DNA of 64,000 bases from Oscillospiraceae bacterium (GCA_022791315.1 JAAVYW010000025.1:1-64000); one strand, 5' to 3'; shown: positions 1-9,035, counted from the first letter of the stretch. Notes: generated by a model from the letters alone, not told the origin. Program-made: numbers and translations.

Positions 1-84
1 ATAGAGGTTTTACTACTTGATTTACTACTTTTGGACGCGAAAACATGAGGGGAAATGAGAATATATAAGAGCTTCTTCCGATTT

Positions 85-124
85 GAAAAATGCCGGAAAG
101 CCTGTAAATACAGGCTATACCGGC
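85..124 (-). terminator. Rho-independent terminator of the leftmost minus-strand operon
   Basis: GCCGG (92-96) pairs with CCGGC (120-124), and inside it GCCTGT (100-105) pairs with ACAGGC (110-115). Read on the minus strand the stem is followed by ATTTTTC. It overlaps the stop codon of the small gene at 115-309, so it ends the transcript running from yidC/mnmE/mnmG/rsmG towards the window edge, or a shorter part of it. Confidence 0.6.
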
Positions 125-309
125 TTATGAGAACTTATAAAGAGATAGTCAAAAACTATATTTTGATTTGTGATGATAACTGCAAACTTTAAAAGTTCGT
201 CTGCAGCACTATCATAAAATTCTACCTCTATTATTTCCATCCCCTCCCAAACTCCAACTTTTTGCATTCTATCGGGCATAAACGCAATTATCTCTTCTGC
301 CACAATCAA
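115..309 (-). CDS. Small hypothetical protein, 64 aa
   Basis: Not recognised. The protein is acidic and fairly hydrophobic towards the C-terminus, with no signal peptide. The start is TTG and overlaps the stop of the upstream CbiK-like gene as TTGA, which suggests translational coupling. It ends inside a terminator hairpin, which supports a real last gene of an operon. It is clearly more AT-rich than its neighbours, so it could be an acquired gene or the remnant of a longer one. The weak start codon and short length keep confidence low. Confidence 0.4.
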   Translation of the reverse strand: MIVAEEIIAFMPDRMQKVGVWEGMEIIEVEFYDSAADELLKFAVIITNQNIVFDYLFISSHKPV

Positions 310-1064
310 AGCGCATTATTCAAGTTATCCCCGTCTGACAGACATCCCCCATCCGGCCCACAGACCAATTCCCGCACCCGCTCCCGGTACATTTCCCGAA
401 TCCCCTCTAATCCCGCCAGGCCTTCCTTTCTTATCCGGACAGCGACCCCTGCCGCCTCCAGCTTCTCTCCCCATTCCCGCTCCACATCCCGCCGGAAATG
501 CACCCCAGCCGTCAGCAGCAGCGGGATGAGTTCCATTTCCCTTCCCACGCCGTGCTGTTTTGCCCAGTCCAGTGCCTCCGCCCACCCGGGCGTCCCCTTC
601 AGCGCTCCCACAAAGGCCGGGTATCCCCCCTCCCTTAACAGCGCCGAGAGCCTCTGTAGCAGGGCCATAGCCCCCTCCCCGCCGTGGGCCAAGAGAAGGG
701 CAGGGCAGCCCCTGGATAACCCCAGGGACGCAATCAGCCCCTCCAACTCCTTCTCTCCCACCAACAGCGGCCTGCCCAGCACCACCAGGGGCCCAAACTC
801 CCGCGCCACTGCCCGCAGCCGTTCCATCCCCGCCCCGTCAAAGAGCAGGGTGGGCTGGATAAAGACCCGCCCGCAGCCCTTGTCCCGCAGCGCCGCAATT
901 TCCTCTGCCCCGCTGCCAGGGGAAAGATGCCATACCCCCAGTTCACAGCCGGGGAGAAGCTCTGCCGCCTGTCCCAGCAACTCCCTTTCCAGGCTTTCCA
1001 GCTCTTCCCTGGCTCGCTCCTCCCGGCTCTGATACCCCGCTGCCAAAAAAGCCGCCTTCACCAA
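306..1064 (-). CDS. CbiK-like sirohydrochlorin cobaltochelatase family protein
   Basis: 252 aa, the usual length for class II chelatases of the CbiK type, which insert Co2+ into sirohydrochlorin in anaerobic B12 synthesis. Visible family features are an N-terminal strand and helix, the central HG motif (LLLAHGG, His127) and a second metal-ligand histidine in LLLTAGVHF (His189). The third ligand, Glu of the family VEGYP motif, aligns here with Lys156 in LKGTP, so the metal site looks altered. It is followed by a 4-base-overlapping small gene. No other cobalamin genes are in the window. Family membership is fairly sure; cobalt chelation as its actual reaction is not. Confidence 0.7.
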   Translation of the reverse strand: MVKAAFLAAGYQSREERAREELESLERELLGQAAELLPGCELGVWHLSPGSGAEEIAALRDKGCGRVFIQPTLLFDGAGMERLRAVAREFGPLVVLGRPLLVGEKELEGLIASLGLSRGCPALLLAHGGEGAMALLQRLSALLREGGYPAFVGALKGTPGWAEALDWAKQHGVGREMELIPLLLTAGVHFRRDVEREWGEKLEAAGVAVRIRKEGLAGLEGIREMYRERVRELVCGPDGGCLSDGDNLNNAL

Positions 1065-1088
1065 ACCCCTCCCACCTTAAAAACACCC

Positions 1089-1799
1089 CTACAGGGGATT
1101 GTTCTTCATCTTCTTCGCGTCCCGCGGATACTTTTTCGGCGTGGGCGCGATTTTTTCAATGGCAATGATGTTCCGCCGGGAACCGTCCGGCAGGGTAAAG
1201 GGATACACTTCCCCCACCTTCCCCCCCAGCAGTTCCAGGGCGTTCCCGGCGGCGTCCAGCTCCTCCTCCACCTCCGGCCCTTTCATGGCCAAAAACACAC
1301 CCCCCACCTTTGCCAGCGGCAGGCAGTATTCGCACAGCACCGAGAGATTTGCCACCGCCCTGGCCGTCACAACATCGCACTGCTCCCGATATGAGGTCTG
1401 TCCCAGCTCTTCGGCCCGGGAGTGGACGCACTCCGCCGTCACCCCCAGCGCCACAGTCAGCTCCTGCAAAAAGCGCACCCGCTTCCCCAGGCTGTCCACC
1501 AGGATAGTGCCCAGCTCAGGATAGAGCATCGTCAGAGGCACGCCGGGAAATCCCGCGCCGCTGCCCACGTCCACGAATGTCCCGTTTTTGGGTATCCTCC
1601 CTGTCAGCGCCGGGGTCAGGCTGTCAATAAAGTGTTTCACCGTAATCTCCCGCCCGTCCTTGATAGCGGTGAGGTTCATCTTCCCATTCCACTCCATCAG
1701 CAGTTCTTCATACCGTACAAAGCCCTCCACCAGCCGCTGTCCCTCTGCGTCCGGAAAGTGTTCCTCCAAAAAAGCCGTCAGCAGCTCCCGGTCAATCAT
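1089..1799 (-). CDS. rsmG: 16S rRNA (guanine527-N7)-methyltransferase RsmG
   Basis: 236 aa. RsmG (GidB) methylates N7 of G527 in the 530 loop of 16S rRNA using SAM; loss gives low-level streptomycin resistance in other bacteria. The SAM-binding motif I is VDVGSGAGFPGVPL, followed by the family LLVDS-like acidic loop (ILVDSLGKR) and TARAVA motif. The ATG lies inside the end of mnmG (8-bp overlap), so translation is probably coupled. The mnmE-mnmG-rsmG order is the classic one near oriC. Confidence 0.95.
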   Translation of the reverse strand: MIDRELLTAFLEEHFPDAEGQRLVEGFVRYEELLMEWNGKMNLTAIKDGREITVKHFIDSLTPALTGRIPKNGTFVDVGSGAGFPGVPLTMLYPELGTILVDSLGKRVRFLQELTVALGVTAECVHSRAEELGQTSYREQCDVVTARAVANLSVLCEYCLPLAKVGGVFLAMKGPEVEEELDAAGNALELLGGKVGEVYPFTLPDGSRRNIIAIEKIAPTPKKYPRDAKKMKNNPL

Positions 1800-3696
1800 T
1801 TTCTGTCCTCTCCCCTCTCCTGTTCTCTTCTCCCGCCAGCCAAATCAGCAGGACCGATACATCCGCCGGGCTCACTCCCGAGATACGGGAGGCCTGCCCG
1901 ATATTCTGGGGCCGCCGTTTTTTCATCTTCTCCTTTGCCTCCAAGCGCAGCCCAACCACTTGGTCATAGTCCAATTCTGGCGGCAGAGGCCGCTCCTCCA
2001 ACCGCCGCATCTCCCTCACATCTGCCAGCTGCTTTTTGATATACCCCTCATATTTTATCTGAATCTCCGCCTGCTCCCAAACCTCCTTGGGCATTTCAGG
2101 CCGTCCAGGGTCAAAGGGAGCCAGCAGCTCATAACTCAATTGGGGCCTGCGCAGCAGCTCCGCATAGTTCACCCCGGTGGCAATAGGCGCTGTCCCCCGC
2201 TGTTCCAAGAGCGCATTTAGCTCCGGCGAAGGGGCAAAGGTGATTCGCTCAATCCGTTTCCGCTCCTGCTCCACCTGGCTCATCTTTGCCTGAAAAGCCC
2301 GGTATCGCGCCTCCCCAATGAGCCCCAGCTGGTAGCCATAGGGGGTCAGCCGCTCATCCGCATTGTCCTGCCGCAGCAGCAGCCGGTACTCCGAACGGGA
2401 GGTCATCATCCGGTAGGGGTCCGAAACCCCCTTCACCACCAAATCGTCAATCAGCGTCCCAATATAGGAGCTGGCCCGGTCAAGGGTAAAAGGGCTCTCC
2501 CCCTTCACCCGCCTCGCGGCGTTGATACCGGCAATCAGCCCCTGGGCCGCCGCCTCCTCATAGCCCGAGGTGCCGTTGAATTGCCCTGCACCAAAGAGCC
2601 CCGGAATCTTACGAAACTCCAGCGCCGGGGTGAGCGCTGTGGGGTCGCAGCAGTCGTATTCAATGGCATAGGCCGTGCGCATCACCTTCACCTGCTCAAA
2701 CCCCTTCATGGTGCGCAAGAACTGGAGCTGCACCTCCTCCGGCAGGGAGGAGGACATCCCCTGTAAGTACATCTCGCTGGTGTCAAGCCCCATAGGCTCC
2801 ACAAATACCTGGTGCCTGGCCCGGTCGGCAAAGCGCACCACCTTGTCCTCAATGCTGGGGCAATACCTGGGCCCCACCCCCTGGATTTGCCCCCCATAAA
2901 GGGGAGACCGGGAGAGGTTGTCCCGTATCACCTGATGGGTCTCCTCGTTGGTGTAGGCAATGTAGCAGGAAACCCGGTTTTTCAGCTCCCCCCTGGTCTC
3001 GAAGGAAAAGGGGACAATCTCCTCATCCCCCAGCTGTTCCTCCAGCTGGCTGTAGTCAATGCTGTCCCGGTGCACTCTGGCAGGCGTCCCGGTCTTAAAC
3101 CTGCGCAGCTCCACCCCCAGCTGTTCCAGGGAGGCCGAGAGCCCCACCGAGGGATGGGTGCCGTCCGGCCCGCTGTCAAAGGAGTATTCCCCCACAAACA
3201 CCCGCCCCTTTAGATACGTGCCGGTGCAGACAATGGCGGCCCTCACCCCAAACACCGCCCCCAAATGGGTCACAACTCCGCAGACCCCCCCCTGGCTGTC
3301 CACCCGCACCTCTACAATTTCGGCCTGTTTCACATCCAGCCCGGCCTGGTTTTCCAGCGTCTTTTTCATGCAGATATGATAGGCCATCCGGTCGGCCTGC
3401 ACCCGTAAGCTGTGTACCGCAGGCCCCTTTCCCCGGTTGAGCATCCTGCTCTGCAAAAAGGTGGCGTCGGCAGCCCGGCCCATCTCTCCCCCCAGCGCGT
3501 CAATTTCCCGCACCAGGTGCCCCTTTGCTGTGCCCCCAATAGAGGGGTTACAGGGCAGGTTGGCAATCCCGTCCAGCGTGATGGTGAAGAGAATCACCCT
3601 GCACCCCAGCCGTGCCGCCGCCAAAGCCGCCTCGCACCCCGCATGTCCCGCGCCGATGACAGCCACATCATATTCTCCCGCCTGATATTCCCGCAT
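1792..3696 (-). CDS. mnmG: tRNA uridine-5-carboxymethylaminomethyl modification enzyme MnmG (GidA)
   Basis: 634 aa from the chosen ATG. MnmG is the FAD-dependent partner of MnmE in forming cmnm5U at the wobble position 34 of tRNAs. The N-terminal FAD-binding motif is GAGHAGCEAA, followed by the family NPSIGG-type stretch (LPCNPSIGGTAKG) and the EYRLLLRQDNAD motif. The ATG at 3696 has AAGGAG 9 nt upstream; in-frame starts at 3717 (ATG) and 3738 (TTG) have poorer sites and would overlap mnmE. It lies 26 bp after mnmE and overlaps rsmG by 8 bp. Confidence 0.95.
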   Translation of the reverse strand: MREYQAGEYDVAVIGAGHAGCEAALAAARLGCRVILFTITLDGIANLPCNPSIGGTAKGHLVREIDALGGEMGRAADATFLQSRMLNRGKGPAVHSLRVQADRMAYHICMKKTLENQAGLDVKQAEIVEVRVDSQGGVCGVVTHLGAVFGVRAAIVCTGTYLKGRVFVGEYSFDSGPDGTHPSVGLSASLEQLGVELRRFKTGTPARVHRDSIDYSQLEEQLGDEEIVPFSFETRGELKNRVSCYIAYTNEETHQVIRDNLSRSPLYGGQIQGVGPRYCPSIEDKVVRFADRARHQVFVEPMGLDTSEMYLQGMSSSLPEEVQLQFLRTMKGFEQVKVMRTAYAIEYDCCDPTALTPALEFRKIPGLFGAGQFNGTSGYEEAAAQGLIAGINAARRVKGESPFTLDRASSYIGTLIDDLVVKGVSDPYRMMTSRSEYRLLLRQDNADERLTPYGYQLGLIGEARYRAFQAKMSQVEQERKRIERITFAPSPELNALLEQRGTAPIATGVNYAELLRRPQLSYELLAPFDPGRPEMPKEVWEQAEIQIKYEGYIKKQLADVREMRRLEERPLPPELDYDQVVGLRLEAKEKMKKRRPQNIGQASRISGVSPADVSVLLIWLAGEENRRGERTEND

Positions 3697-3722
3697 CCCA
3701 TCCCGCTCCTTTGCCATACTCT

Positions 3723-5081
3723 CTATTTCCCCACACAAAACCGGGAGAAAATCTCATCCACAATCCGTTCCTCCGCCTTTTCCCCTGTCAGCGACAGCAG
3801 GGAAGACACCGCGCCGGAAATCAGCACATCCACCGCATCCAAGGTCACCCCATCCTCCAACGCCCTTCTTGCCTCCTCCACCTGGGATAAGGCCTCCCTG
3901 GCACAGGCCAGCTGCCGCTCGTTCGCCAGTATCCCCCCTGATACATCGGGCTTGGCAATCTGCAAAACCTCTCCAATCTTCTCTTCCAGCGCCTCTCTCC
4001 CCTCCCCCGTCTTGGCCGAGAGGAACACCACCGGCACCCCAAACTGCTCCAACTCCCCCGCCGCAAAAGCGGGCTCCAAGTCGGATTTGTTCACCAGCAC
4101 CAGCGCAGGCCGCCCGGCCAAGGACTGCAATAACGCCCTATCCTCCCCCTCTAGCGGCGCCGAGGAATCAACAACAGCCAAAACCAACGCCGCCGTCTCC
4201 AGCTTTTTCCGCGCCCTCTCCACCCCAATGCGCTCCACCGGGTCGTCCGTCTCCCGCAGCCCCGCTGTGTCAGTGAGGGAGAGCAGGGTCTCCCCTAGCC
4301 GTACCCGGGTCTCCACCAAATCCCTGGTTGTCCCGGGAATCTGGGTCACAATACTCTTTTCCCCGCCGTAAAGCAGGTTCATCAACGTGGACTTCCCCAC
4401 ATTGGGCCGCCCTACAATGCAGGTATCCACCCCTTCCCGCCAAATCCGCCCGGTGTCATATTCCCCCACCAGCTTCCCCAGCTCCCGCTGCACCTGCGCT
4501 AAAACCCGGGCAATCTCCCCCTCGGTCAATTCCGGCAGCTCGTCGTCCGGATAATCCACCCAGGCCCCCAACCCGGCACAGACCCCGGACAAAAGCCCTG
4601 TCATCTCCTGTATCCTCCGGTAAAGGGCCCCGTCCTTCAAACTCAGGGCAGCCCGCGCAGCCTCCCGCCCCTCGCAGGAGATTAAATCCATCACCGCCTC
4701 CGCCTGAGTCAAGGATAGCTTCCCGTTCAAAAAAGCCCGCTTGGTAAACTCCCCCGGCCCAGCCGGCGCCGCACCCGCAACATAGAGTGCCCGCAGCGTC
4801 CGGGAGAGGAGATAAGGCCCCCCATGACAGGAAAACTCCACCACATCCTCCCCCGTATAGCTCTTCGGCCCACGGAACACCAGGGCAATGGCCTCGTCAA
4901 TCTCCCCCTGGCCATCAAACACCCGCCCCAACACAGCCGTATACCCCTTCCTCTGGGAGAGCTTCTTCCCTCTGCACCGGAACACCCGCTCCGCCACGGC
5001 CAGGGCCTCCTCCCCGGAAATCCGAATCACCCCCAACGCCCCCGCTGCCATCGGAGTGCTCACCGCTGCTATTGTGCTCAT
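3723..5081 (-). CDS. mnmE: tRNA uridine-5-carboxymethylaminomethyl modification GTPase MnmE (TrmE)
   Basis: 452 aa. This dimeric, K+-dependent GTPase works with MnmG on tRNA wobble uridine. The order is an N-terminal tetrahydrofolate-binding domain, a helical domain, and an inserted G domain with G1 GRPNVGKS (224-231), G2 GTTRD, G3 DTAG and G4 NKSD. The C-terminus FCVGK is the conserved C(I/V)GK with the catalytic cysteine. It begins the mnmE-mnmG-rsmG group, separated from jag by a 418-bp gap that holds a hairpin-rich repeat. Confidence 0.96.
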   Translation of the reverse strand: MSTIAAVSTPMAAGALGVIRISGEEALAVAERVFRCRGKKLSQRKGYTAVLGRVFDGQGEIDEAIALVFRGPKSYTGEDVVEFSCHGGPYLLSRTLRALYVAGAAPAGPGEFTKRAFLNGKLSLTQAEAVMDLISCEGREAARAALSLKDGALYRRIQEMTGLLSGVCAGLGAWVDYPDDELPELTEGEIARVLAQVQRELGKLVGEYDTGRIWREGVDTCIVGRPNVGKSTLMNLLYGGEKSIVTQIPGTTRDLVETRVRLGETLLSLTDTAGLRETDDPVERIGVERARKKLETAALVLAVVDSSAPLEGEDRALLQSLAGRPALVLVNKSDLEPAFAAGELEQFGVPVVFLSAKTGEGREALEEKIGEVLQIAKPDVSGGILANERQLACAREALSQVEEARRALEDGVTLDAVDVLISGAVSSLLSLTGEKAEERIVDEIFSRFCVGK

Positions 5082-5111
5082 ACCCCTTCTCCCTTTCTCT
5101 CAAATACATTC

Positions 5112-5432
5112 CTATCGCGCCGTAGGCAAATTAAAGTTTCCAGGCCAGCGCAGCTGGCCTTGTCCACACCTTATCAAAGGGTTGGGAAGACCAACTGTGT
5201 TGGTCTGGCAAGAATCGCCTTGCGATTCTTGAAAGTCAAGCCATAAGCTTGACTTTGTTGAGGGGCAAAGCCCCCGTCGCTCATCGCAATGAGCGAAATA
5301 CCCTTCTAACCGGGCGGCGTCTCATATTAAAGCCCAGCCTTCCCTCCCAGCCAACACGCCGCCCTCCCCCATCTCCCCTTAGCCAGCAGCACATCCCCCA
5401 CCCTCGCCGCCTTTGCCAACGGCAAACAGGCC
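5112..5432. repeat. Family 1 modular hairpin element, copy A
   Basis: This fills most of the mnmE-jag gap. It starts with CTATCGCGCCGTAGG and continues through separable hairpins: GGCCAGCGCAGCTGGCC, GACCAACTGTGTTGGTC, CAAGAATCGC/GCGATTCTTG, AAGTCAAGC/GCTTGACTT, GGGGCAAAGCCCC and GCTCATCGCAATGAGC. It ends near GCCTTTGCCAACGGCAAAC. The same modules in the same order recur, often inverted, at 17.3, 21.0, 25.3, 49.3 and 62.0 kb. No convincing coding frame is seen in it. Confidence 0.85.
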
Positions 5433-5499
5433 CCCAAGCCCCAAAGAAATTCCCGCTTCCCCACCCACATCAAAAGGGCGGCCAAAGGCCGCCCCATCA

Positions 5500-6417
5500 C
5501 TAGATTTCGATTTTCCCGTAGAGCCCGCCGCTCTCCAGTTCCACGGCGTTCTTCTCCACAGGCCCGCTCTCCTCCTCGGGTTCATAGCGGTCGTAGTCAG
5601 GATAGCGCGGGCTCTCCTCGTCGTCCTTCACGTTGTCCTGGGCATATTGGGTGCGCCCACCGTAGGGCTTGCGATACCCGGCCACCGGACGGCTGGGCCG
5701 GGGCCGGCGGATTTCCTCGCTGCTCCTGGGCCGGCCTTCCCCACGGCCTCCCGACCGGCGGCGAGGGGGATTCAGGCAGGTGATAACCACCCGCCGCCCC
5801 GGCTCGTCCCCAATGGAATGGGAGGCAGCCCCCTCCACCGTCTGCACCGTGGAGTGGATAATGCGCCGCTCATAGGGGTTCATGGGCTCCAATGTGGCGC
5901 TCTTCCCGGTGCGCACGGCATTTTTCGCCAGCCGCAGGGCCAGGTTTTCCAGGGTCTTCGCCCGCTTCTCCCGGTACCCGCCGCTGTCAATGTTCACCCG
6001 GAAATACTCCCCCTCCAACCGGTTCACCACCAGCCCAGTGAGGTACTGCACCGCGTCCATGGTCTCGCCCCGCCGCCCGATGACAACCCCCACCTCATCC
6101 CCCGAGAGGGAGAGGGAGACTGCGTGGTCCTCCTGGCTGTCCACGGTAATGTCCACCTTTGTCAGCCCCATCTGGGCAAAGAGCTCCTGTAAAAAGGCGA
6201 TAGCCGCCTCCGCCTTTCCCGGGCGGACAGCCACGGCCTCCTCCTGCTCAAAGGTCACCTTCACCTTTGCCATAGAGCCGCCCAATCCCAAAAACCCCTT
6301 TTTGGGATATTCCAGCACCTCTACTGTCACTTCTTCCTCCGGCGCTTCCATCTGCGCGCAGGCATTTTTGACCGCCTCTTCAATCGTCTTCGCTGTAGCA
6401 ATAGCTTCCTTTTTCAA
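5500..6417 (-). CDS. jag: RNA-binding protein Jag/KhpB (EloR)
   Basis: 305 aa. The N-terminal Jag_N domain carries the hallmark YPKKGFLGLGG (about residues 37-48), followed by a KH domain with the GRRG loop (VVIGRRGETMDAVQ) and an R3H domain with MNPYERRIIH. KhpB with KhpA binds RNA and influences cell elongation. The C-terminus is a roughly 85-residue Arg/Gly/Pro-rich disordered tail ending in LYGKIEI. The start is TTG with AAGGA 10 nt upstream. It sits just downstream of yidC, as in most Firmicutes. Confidence 0.93.
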   Translation of the reverse strand: MKKEAIATAKTIEEAVKNACAQMEAPEEEVTVEVLEYPKKGFLGLGGSMAKVKVTFEQEEAVAVRPGKAEAAIAFLQELFAQMGLTKVDITVDSQEDHAVSLSLSGDEVGVVIGRRGETMDAVQYLTGLVVNRLEGEYFRVNIDSGGYREKRAKTLENLALRLAKNAVRTGKSATLEPMNPYERRIIHSTVQTVEGAASHSIGDEPGRRVVITCLNPPRRRSGGRGEGRPRSSEEIRRPRPSRPVAGYRKPYGGRTQYAQDNVKDDEESPRYPDYDRYEPEEESGPVEKNAVELESGGLYGKIEI

Positions 6418-6536
6418 AGTTGACCATTCCTTTCTTCAAAGAATGATGAGATAGTTTCTGCGCCCCCGCAGCCAAGCTGCCGGTGCGCCTGGAAATGCTT
6501 GTGCCATGCTTCCGGGCCCAGGGCAGCCCGTTCCAC

Positions 6537-7652
6537 CTAATCCAGGTCCTCGTCTGTTACGTCCACAAACTCCTCGCCGTATTTCTCTGCATCCCGTCTG
6601 CGGGCCTCAGCCAGCTTCCTGCGGTTCTTCTCCTTCTCTGTGAGTTCCCCAGGGTCTTTTTCCTTTTTAGGCTTTTCCTTTTCTTTCTTTTTATTCTTCC
6701 CCTCGGCCTGCCGTTCCCGCTGCTGTTCCGCGGCCTCCAGCCGGCGGCGCTTCCGGTCTTCCTCTGCCAGCAGCTTCTCCGCCTCTTCCTTGGCCTTTGC
6801 CTCAGCCAAGAACTTCTCCGGGTTGATGACAACATTGAGCACCACACCCTGGATAAACATCATAATATTGGAAACCAGCCAGTAAAAGCCCACGCCCGCC
6901 GGTACCTGGAAGGCAAAAAACACAGAGAAAAGGGGCATCATCAGCATCATGCCCTTCATCATCCCGCCTGTCTGGGCATTCTGCGGGGAGATTTTCTCCT
7001 GCATCTTCTGGGAATAGATGCTGTAGACCAAGTTGGTGATACCCGATAAAATCGGGATGATAATCAGCAGGTTCCACCCCAGGGTGGGAATCTGCCCCAG
7101 GTCCATCCCAAGGAAATTGAAATCAAAATTCTGTAGCTGGGTAATCATCTCCGGTTCCAGGAACGAGAACTGCTCCGGCGCCTGATGAAAGGCCTGGATA
7201 GCGCTGATTTGAGGGCTGTAGGCACTGATTTCCCCGCCCAGCACCACCTTGGCAGTCTCCGTCATCTGCTCAATGGCATCGGCGCTCATGTGCATCAGAT
7301 GCCGCAGGGGCTTGTACACCACGTCAATCAGGCCAAAGAGGATGGGAAACTGAATCAGCATGGGCAGGCATCCGCTCATGGGATTGTATTTTTCCCGGCT
7401 ATAGAGAGCCATCAGCTCTTCCTGATACTTCTGTTTATCATCCCCGTACTGCTTGGCCAGCGCCTCCATCTTGGGGCGCATCACTGCCATACGGGCGCTG
7501 TTTTTCTGTTGTTTAATGGAAAAGGGCATTAGCAGCAGCCTGGTAATCAGCGTGAAGAGAATGATACACACGCCATAATTGGAGATGAGCTGATAACAGG
7601 CCCACATAATGTATCCCAAAGGGATACCAAAGACGGACATAATCCAATTCAT
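6537..7652 (-). CDS. yidC: Membrane protein insertase YidC (SpoIIIJ type)
   Basis: 371 aa from the chosen ATG. It inserts and folds membrane proteins, alone or with Sec. It is the short Gram-positive form: an N-terminal membrane helix, TM2 with the conserved hydrophilic-groove arginine (LITRLLLMPF), a charged cytoplasmic hairpin (KMEALAKQYGDDKQK), further TMs, and a Lys/Glu-rich C-terminal tail that binds ribosomes. No lipobox is visible at the N-terminus. A TTG four codons upstream lies directly against the AAAGGA site, so the ATG is preferred. It is upstream of jag and downstream of yidD and rnpA. Confidence 0.93.
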   Translation of the reverse strand: MNWIMSVFGIPLGYIMWACYQLISNYGVCIILFTLITRLLLMPFSIKQQKNSARMAVMRPKMEALAKQYGDDKQKYQEELMALYSREKYNPMSGCLPMLIQFPILFGLIDVVYKPLRHLMHMSADAIEQMTETAKVVLGGEISAYSPQISAIQAFHQAPEQFSFLEPEMITQLQNFDFNFLGMDLGQIPTLGWNLLIIIPILSGITNLVYSIYSQKMQEKISPQNAQTGGMMKGMMLMMPLFSVFFAFQVPAGVGFYWLVSNIMMFIQGVVLNVVINPEKFLAEAKAKEEAEKLLAEEDRKRRRLEAAEQQRERQAEGKNKKKEKEKPKKEKDPGELTEKEKNRRKLAEARRRDAEKYGEEFVDVTDEDLD

Positions 7653-7875
7653 AGAAGAAATCAATCCTTTTCCCTGCTGTCACAGCAGCTGTGACAAAAA
7701 GCGCGCAGTTTATTTTGGGTCTTGTTTTTTTGAGGTTTGCCCCTTTGGGGCGTGCGGTGCTGGCACCGCCACGGGCCTGCCGTGCCGTAGGCAAACTAAA
7801 ATCCCCGGACAACACAGCTGGCCCTGCATTTCCGGTACTGTCCCCCTGTTGAAGGCTTACGCAACTGCATTCCTG
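7653..7875. other. yidD-yidC intergenic region with family 1 fragment (copy B)
   Basis: This 223-bp gap contains at 7795-7835 the terminal module of the family 1 element (GCCGTAGGCAAACTAAAATCC followed by a degenerate GCTGGCC arm), without the remaining hairpins. A GGTGCTGGCACC hairpin precedes it at about 7757-7768. No gene is seen. Confidence 0.6.
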
Positions 7876-8088
7876 TTAGGGTACCGGGTCATAGCCGCCC
7901 TTTCCAAAGGGGTTGCACCGCAAAATACGCCACAGGCTCAACGCGCCGCCTTTCAGCACGCCATAGCGGGAAATGGCCTCATAGGCGTATTGGGAGCAGG
8001 TGGGCAAAAAGCGGCAGTGCGCCCCAGTCATAGGCGAAATCACCCGTTGATAAAACCGGATGAGCAGGAGAAAGGGTTTCCTTATCAT
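7876..8088 (-). CDS. yidD: Membrane protein insertion efficiency factor YidD
   Basis: 70 aa. This small amphipathic membrane-associated protein assists YidC. It has the family core FYQRVISP, the [15 protein letters not shown] cysteine motif and [14 protein letters not shown]. The ATG at 8088 has AGGGAG and GGAG upstream; a GTG at 8109 lacks a ribosome site. It lies between rnpA and yidC, the usual position. Confidence 0.93.
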   Translation of the reverse strand: MIRKPFLLLIRFYQRVISPMTGAHCRFLPTCSQYAYEAISRYGVLKGGALSLWRILRCNPFGKGGYDPVP

Positions 8089-8130
8089 CGTCTCCAGCTC
8101 CCTTTTCACGATTCTGCGGCAGGGCCGGCC

Positions 8131-8475
8131 TCAGCCCTTCCCGGCACGGGGCCCTGCAGTGGTGAGCTTTGCCAGGTGCTGCCGAATAACCGGCACCAAA
8201 TCCGTACTCTTTAAAAAAATTGTCTTGTGCCGGGCCACAAATACCAGGTCATATCCGCGGGGAAATTCCGCCCCCACCTCCCGGCAGGCCGCCCGGATGA
8301 TGCGGCGGGCCCGGTTGCGCTGCACAGCATTGCCGATTTTTTTGCTGGTGGTGATACCAATGCGGGTCTCTTTCCCCCTGTTTTTCCTGGCATAAGTCAC
8401 CAGCGCCCCGTGGGACAAAAAGGCCCCCTTGCTGTAACACCGCCTGAAATCCCGATTGAGCTTTATTGTCTTCAT
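8131..8475 (-). CDS. rnpA: Ribonuclease P protein component
   Basis: 114 aa. It is the protein subunit that helps RNase P RNA bind and cleave pre-tRNA 5' leaders. The RNR motif region is GNAVQRNRARRIIR, preceded by RIGITTSKKIG. The ATG at 8475 has GGGAG about 9 nt upstream; longer in-frame reading back to 8730 runs through a terminator and is not credible. It lies downstream of rpmH and upstream of yidD. Confidence 0.95.
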   Translation of the reverse strand: MKTIKLNRDFRRCYSKGAFLSHGALVTYARKNRGKETRIGITTSKKIGNAVQRNRARRIIRAACREVGAEFPRGYDLVFVARHKTIFLKSTDLVPVIRQHLAKLTTAGPRAGKG

Positions 8476-8496
8476 AGAAAAACTCCCGTCCGGGTT

Positions 8497-8527
8497 AAAA
8501 AAAGAAAGACCACAAATGGCTTGTGGT
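8497..8527 (-). terminator. Terminator/attenuator between rpmH and rnpA
   Basis: On the minus strand, ACCACAA-gcca-TTTGTGGT is followed by CTTTCTTTTTTT. It lies about 20 bp before the rnpA start inside a 333-bp gap. It would allow far more L34 than RNase P protein to be made from the common promoter. The rest of the gap (8528-8808) holds a small AGGTGAA/TTTCACCT hairpin near 8765 and no gene. Confidence 0.7.
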
Positions 8528-8808
8528 CGCAGCCGGCTCCCAAGGAGCCCATCCTGTTGTGCTGACAAAAATCCGAAAAACCGGACCCAAAGCCCCTGGC
8601 AAGGGCATCCTGCTTTCCCAAAGCCCGGTCTCCCTACCCTAAGGGCCCACAGGGCGCAGCCCCCTTTTAAGAGGAAAGCCGGTGCGCCGGAAAAGGATAA
8701 AAAAACCTCCCCGGCCCTCCGAATATCCATCCCGTCTTCAAAAGGGAGCCCCCGTCTCAGGTGAAACCCTTCACCTTTTATAAGAGAGGGAGAACCCCTC
8801 CCTGTCTC

Positions 8809-8943
8809 TTAGTGGGTAAGGCGTTTTCTGCCCTTCGCTCTGCGGCGAGCCAGCACTTTGCGGCCGTTGCGATCCGACATTCTCTTGCGAAATCCGTGTT
8901 CTTTCTTTCTCTGCCGCTTCTTCGGCTGATAAGTCCGTAACAT
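8809..8943 (-). CDS. rpmH: 50S ribosomal protein L34
   Basis: 44 aa, very basic. It begins [20 protein letters not shown], followed by the invariant [16 protein letters not shown]. The usual L34 length is 44-46 aa. It is the first gene of the leftward origin-proximal operon, with a strong promoter at 9036-9065. Confidence 0.97.
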   Translation of the reverse strand: MLRTYQPKKRQRKKEHGFRKRMSDRNGRKVLARRRAKGRKRLTH

Positions 8944-9035
8944 CCAAAACCCTCCTTTGCGTTGGGATTCTTCTGATAAAGTCCCCCCTGCCCCCAGCCC
9001 AAGGCCAGGCCACAGAGAGAACCCTGCAATTAGAT

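Noticed and set aside
8476..8730. N-terminal extension of RnpA to 199 aa
   Set aside because: The extended frame crosses a clear intrinsic terminator and has no family similarity; the ATG at 8475 with GGGAG gives the standard 114 aa.
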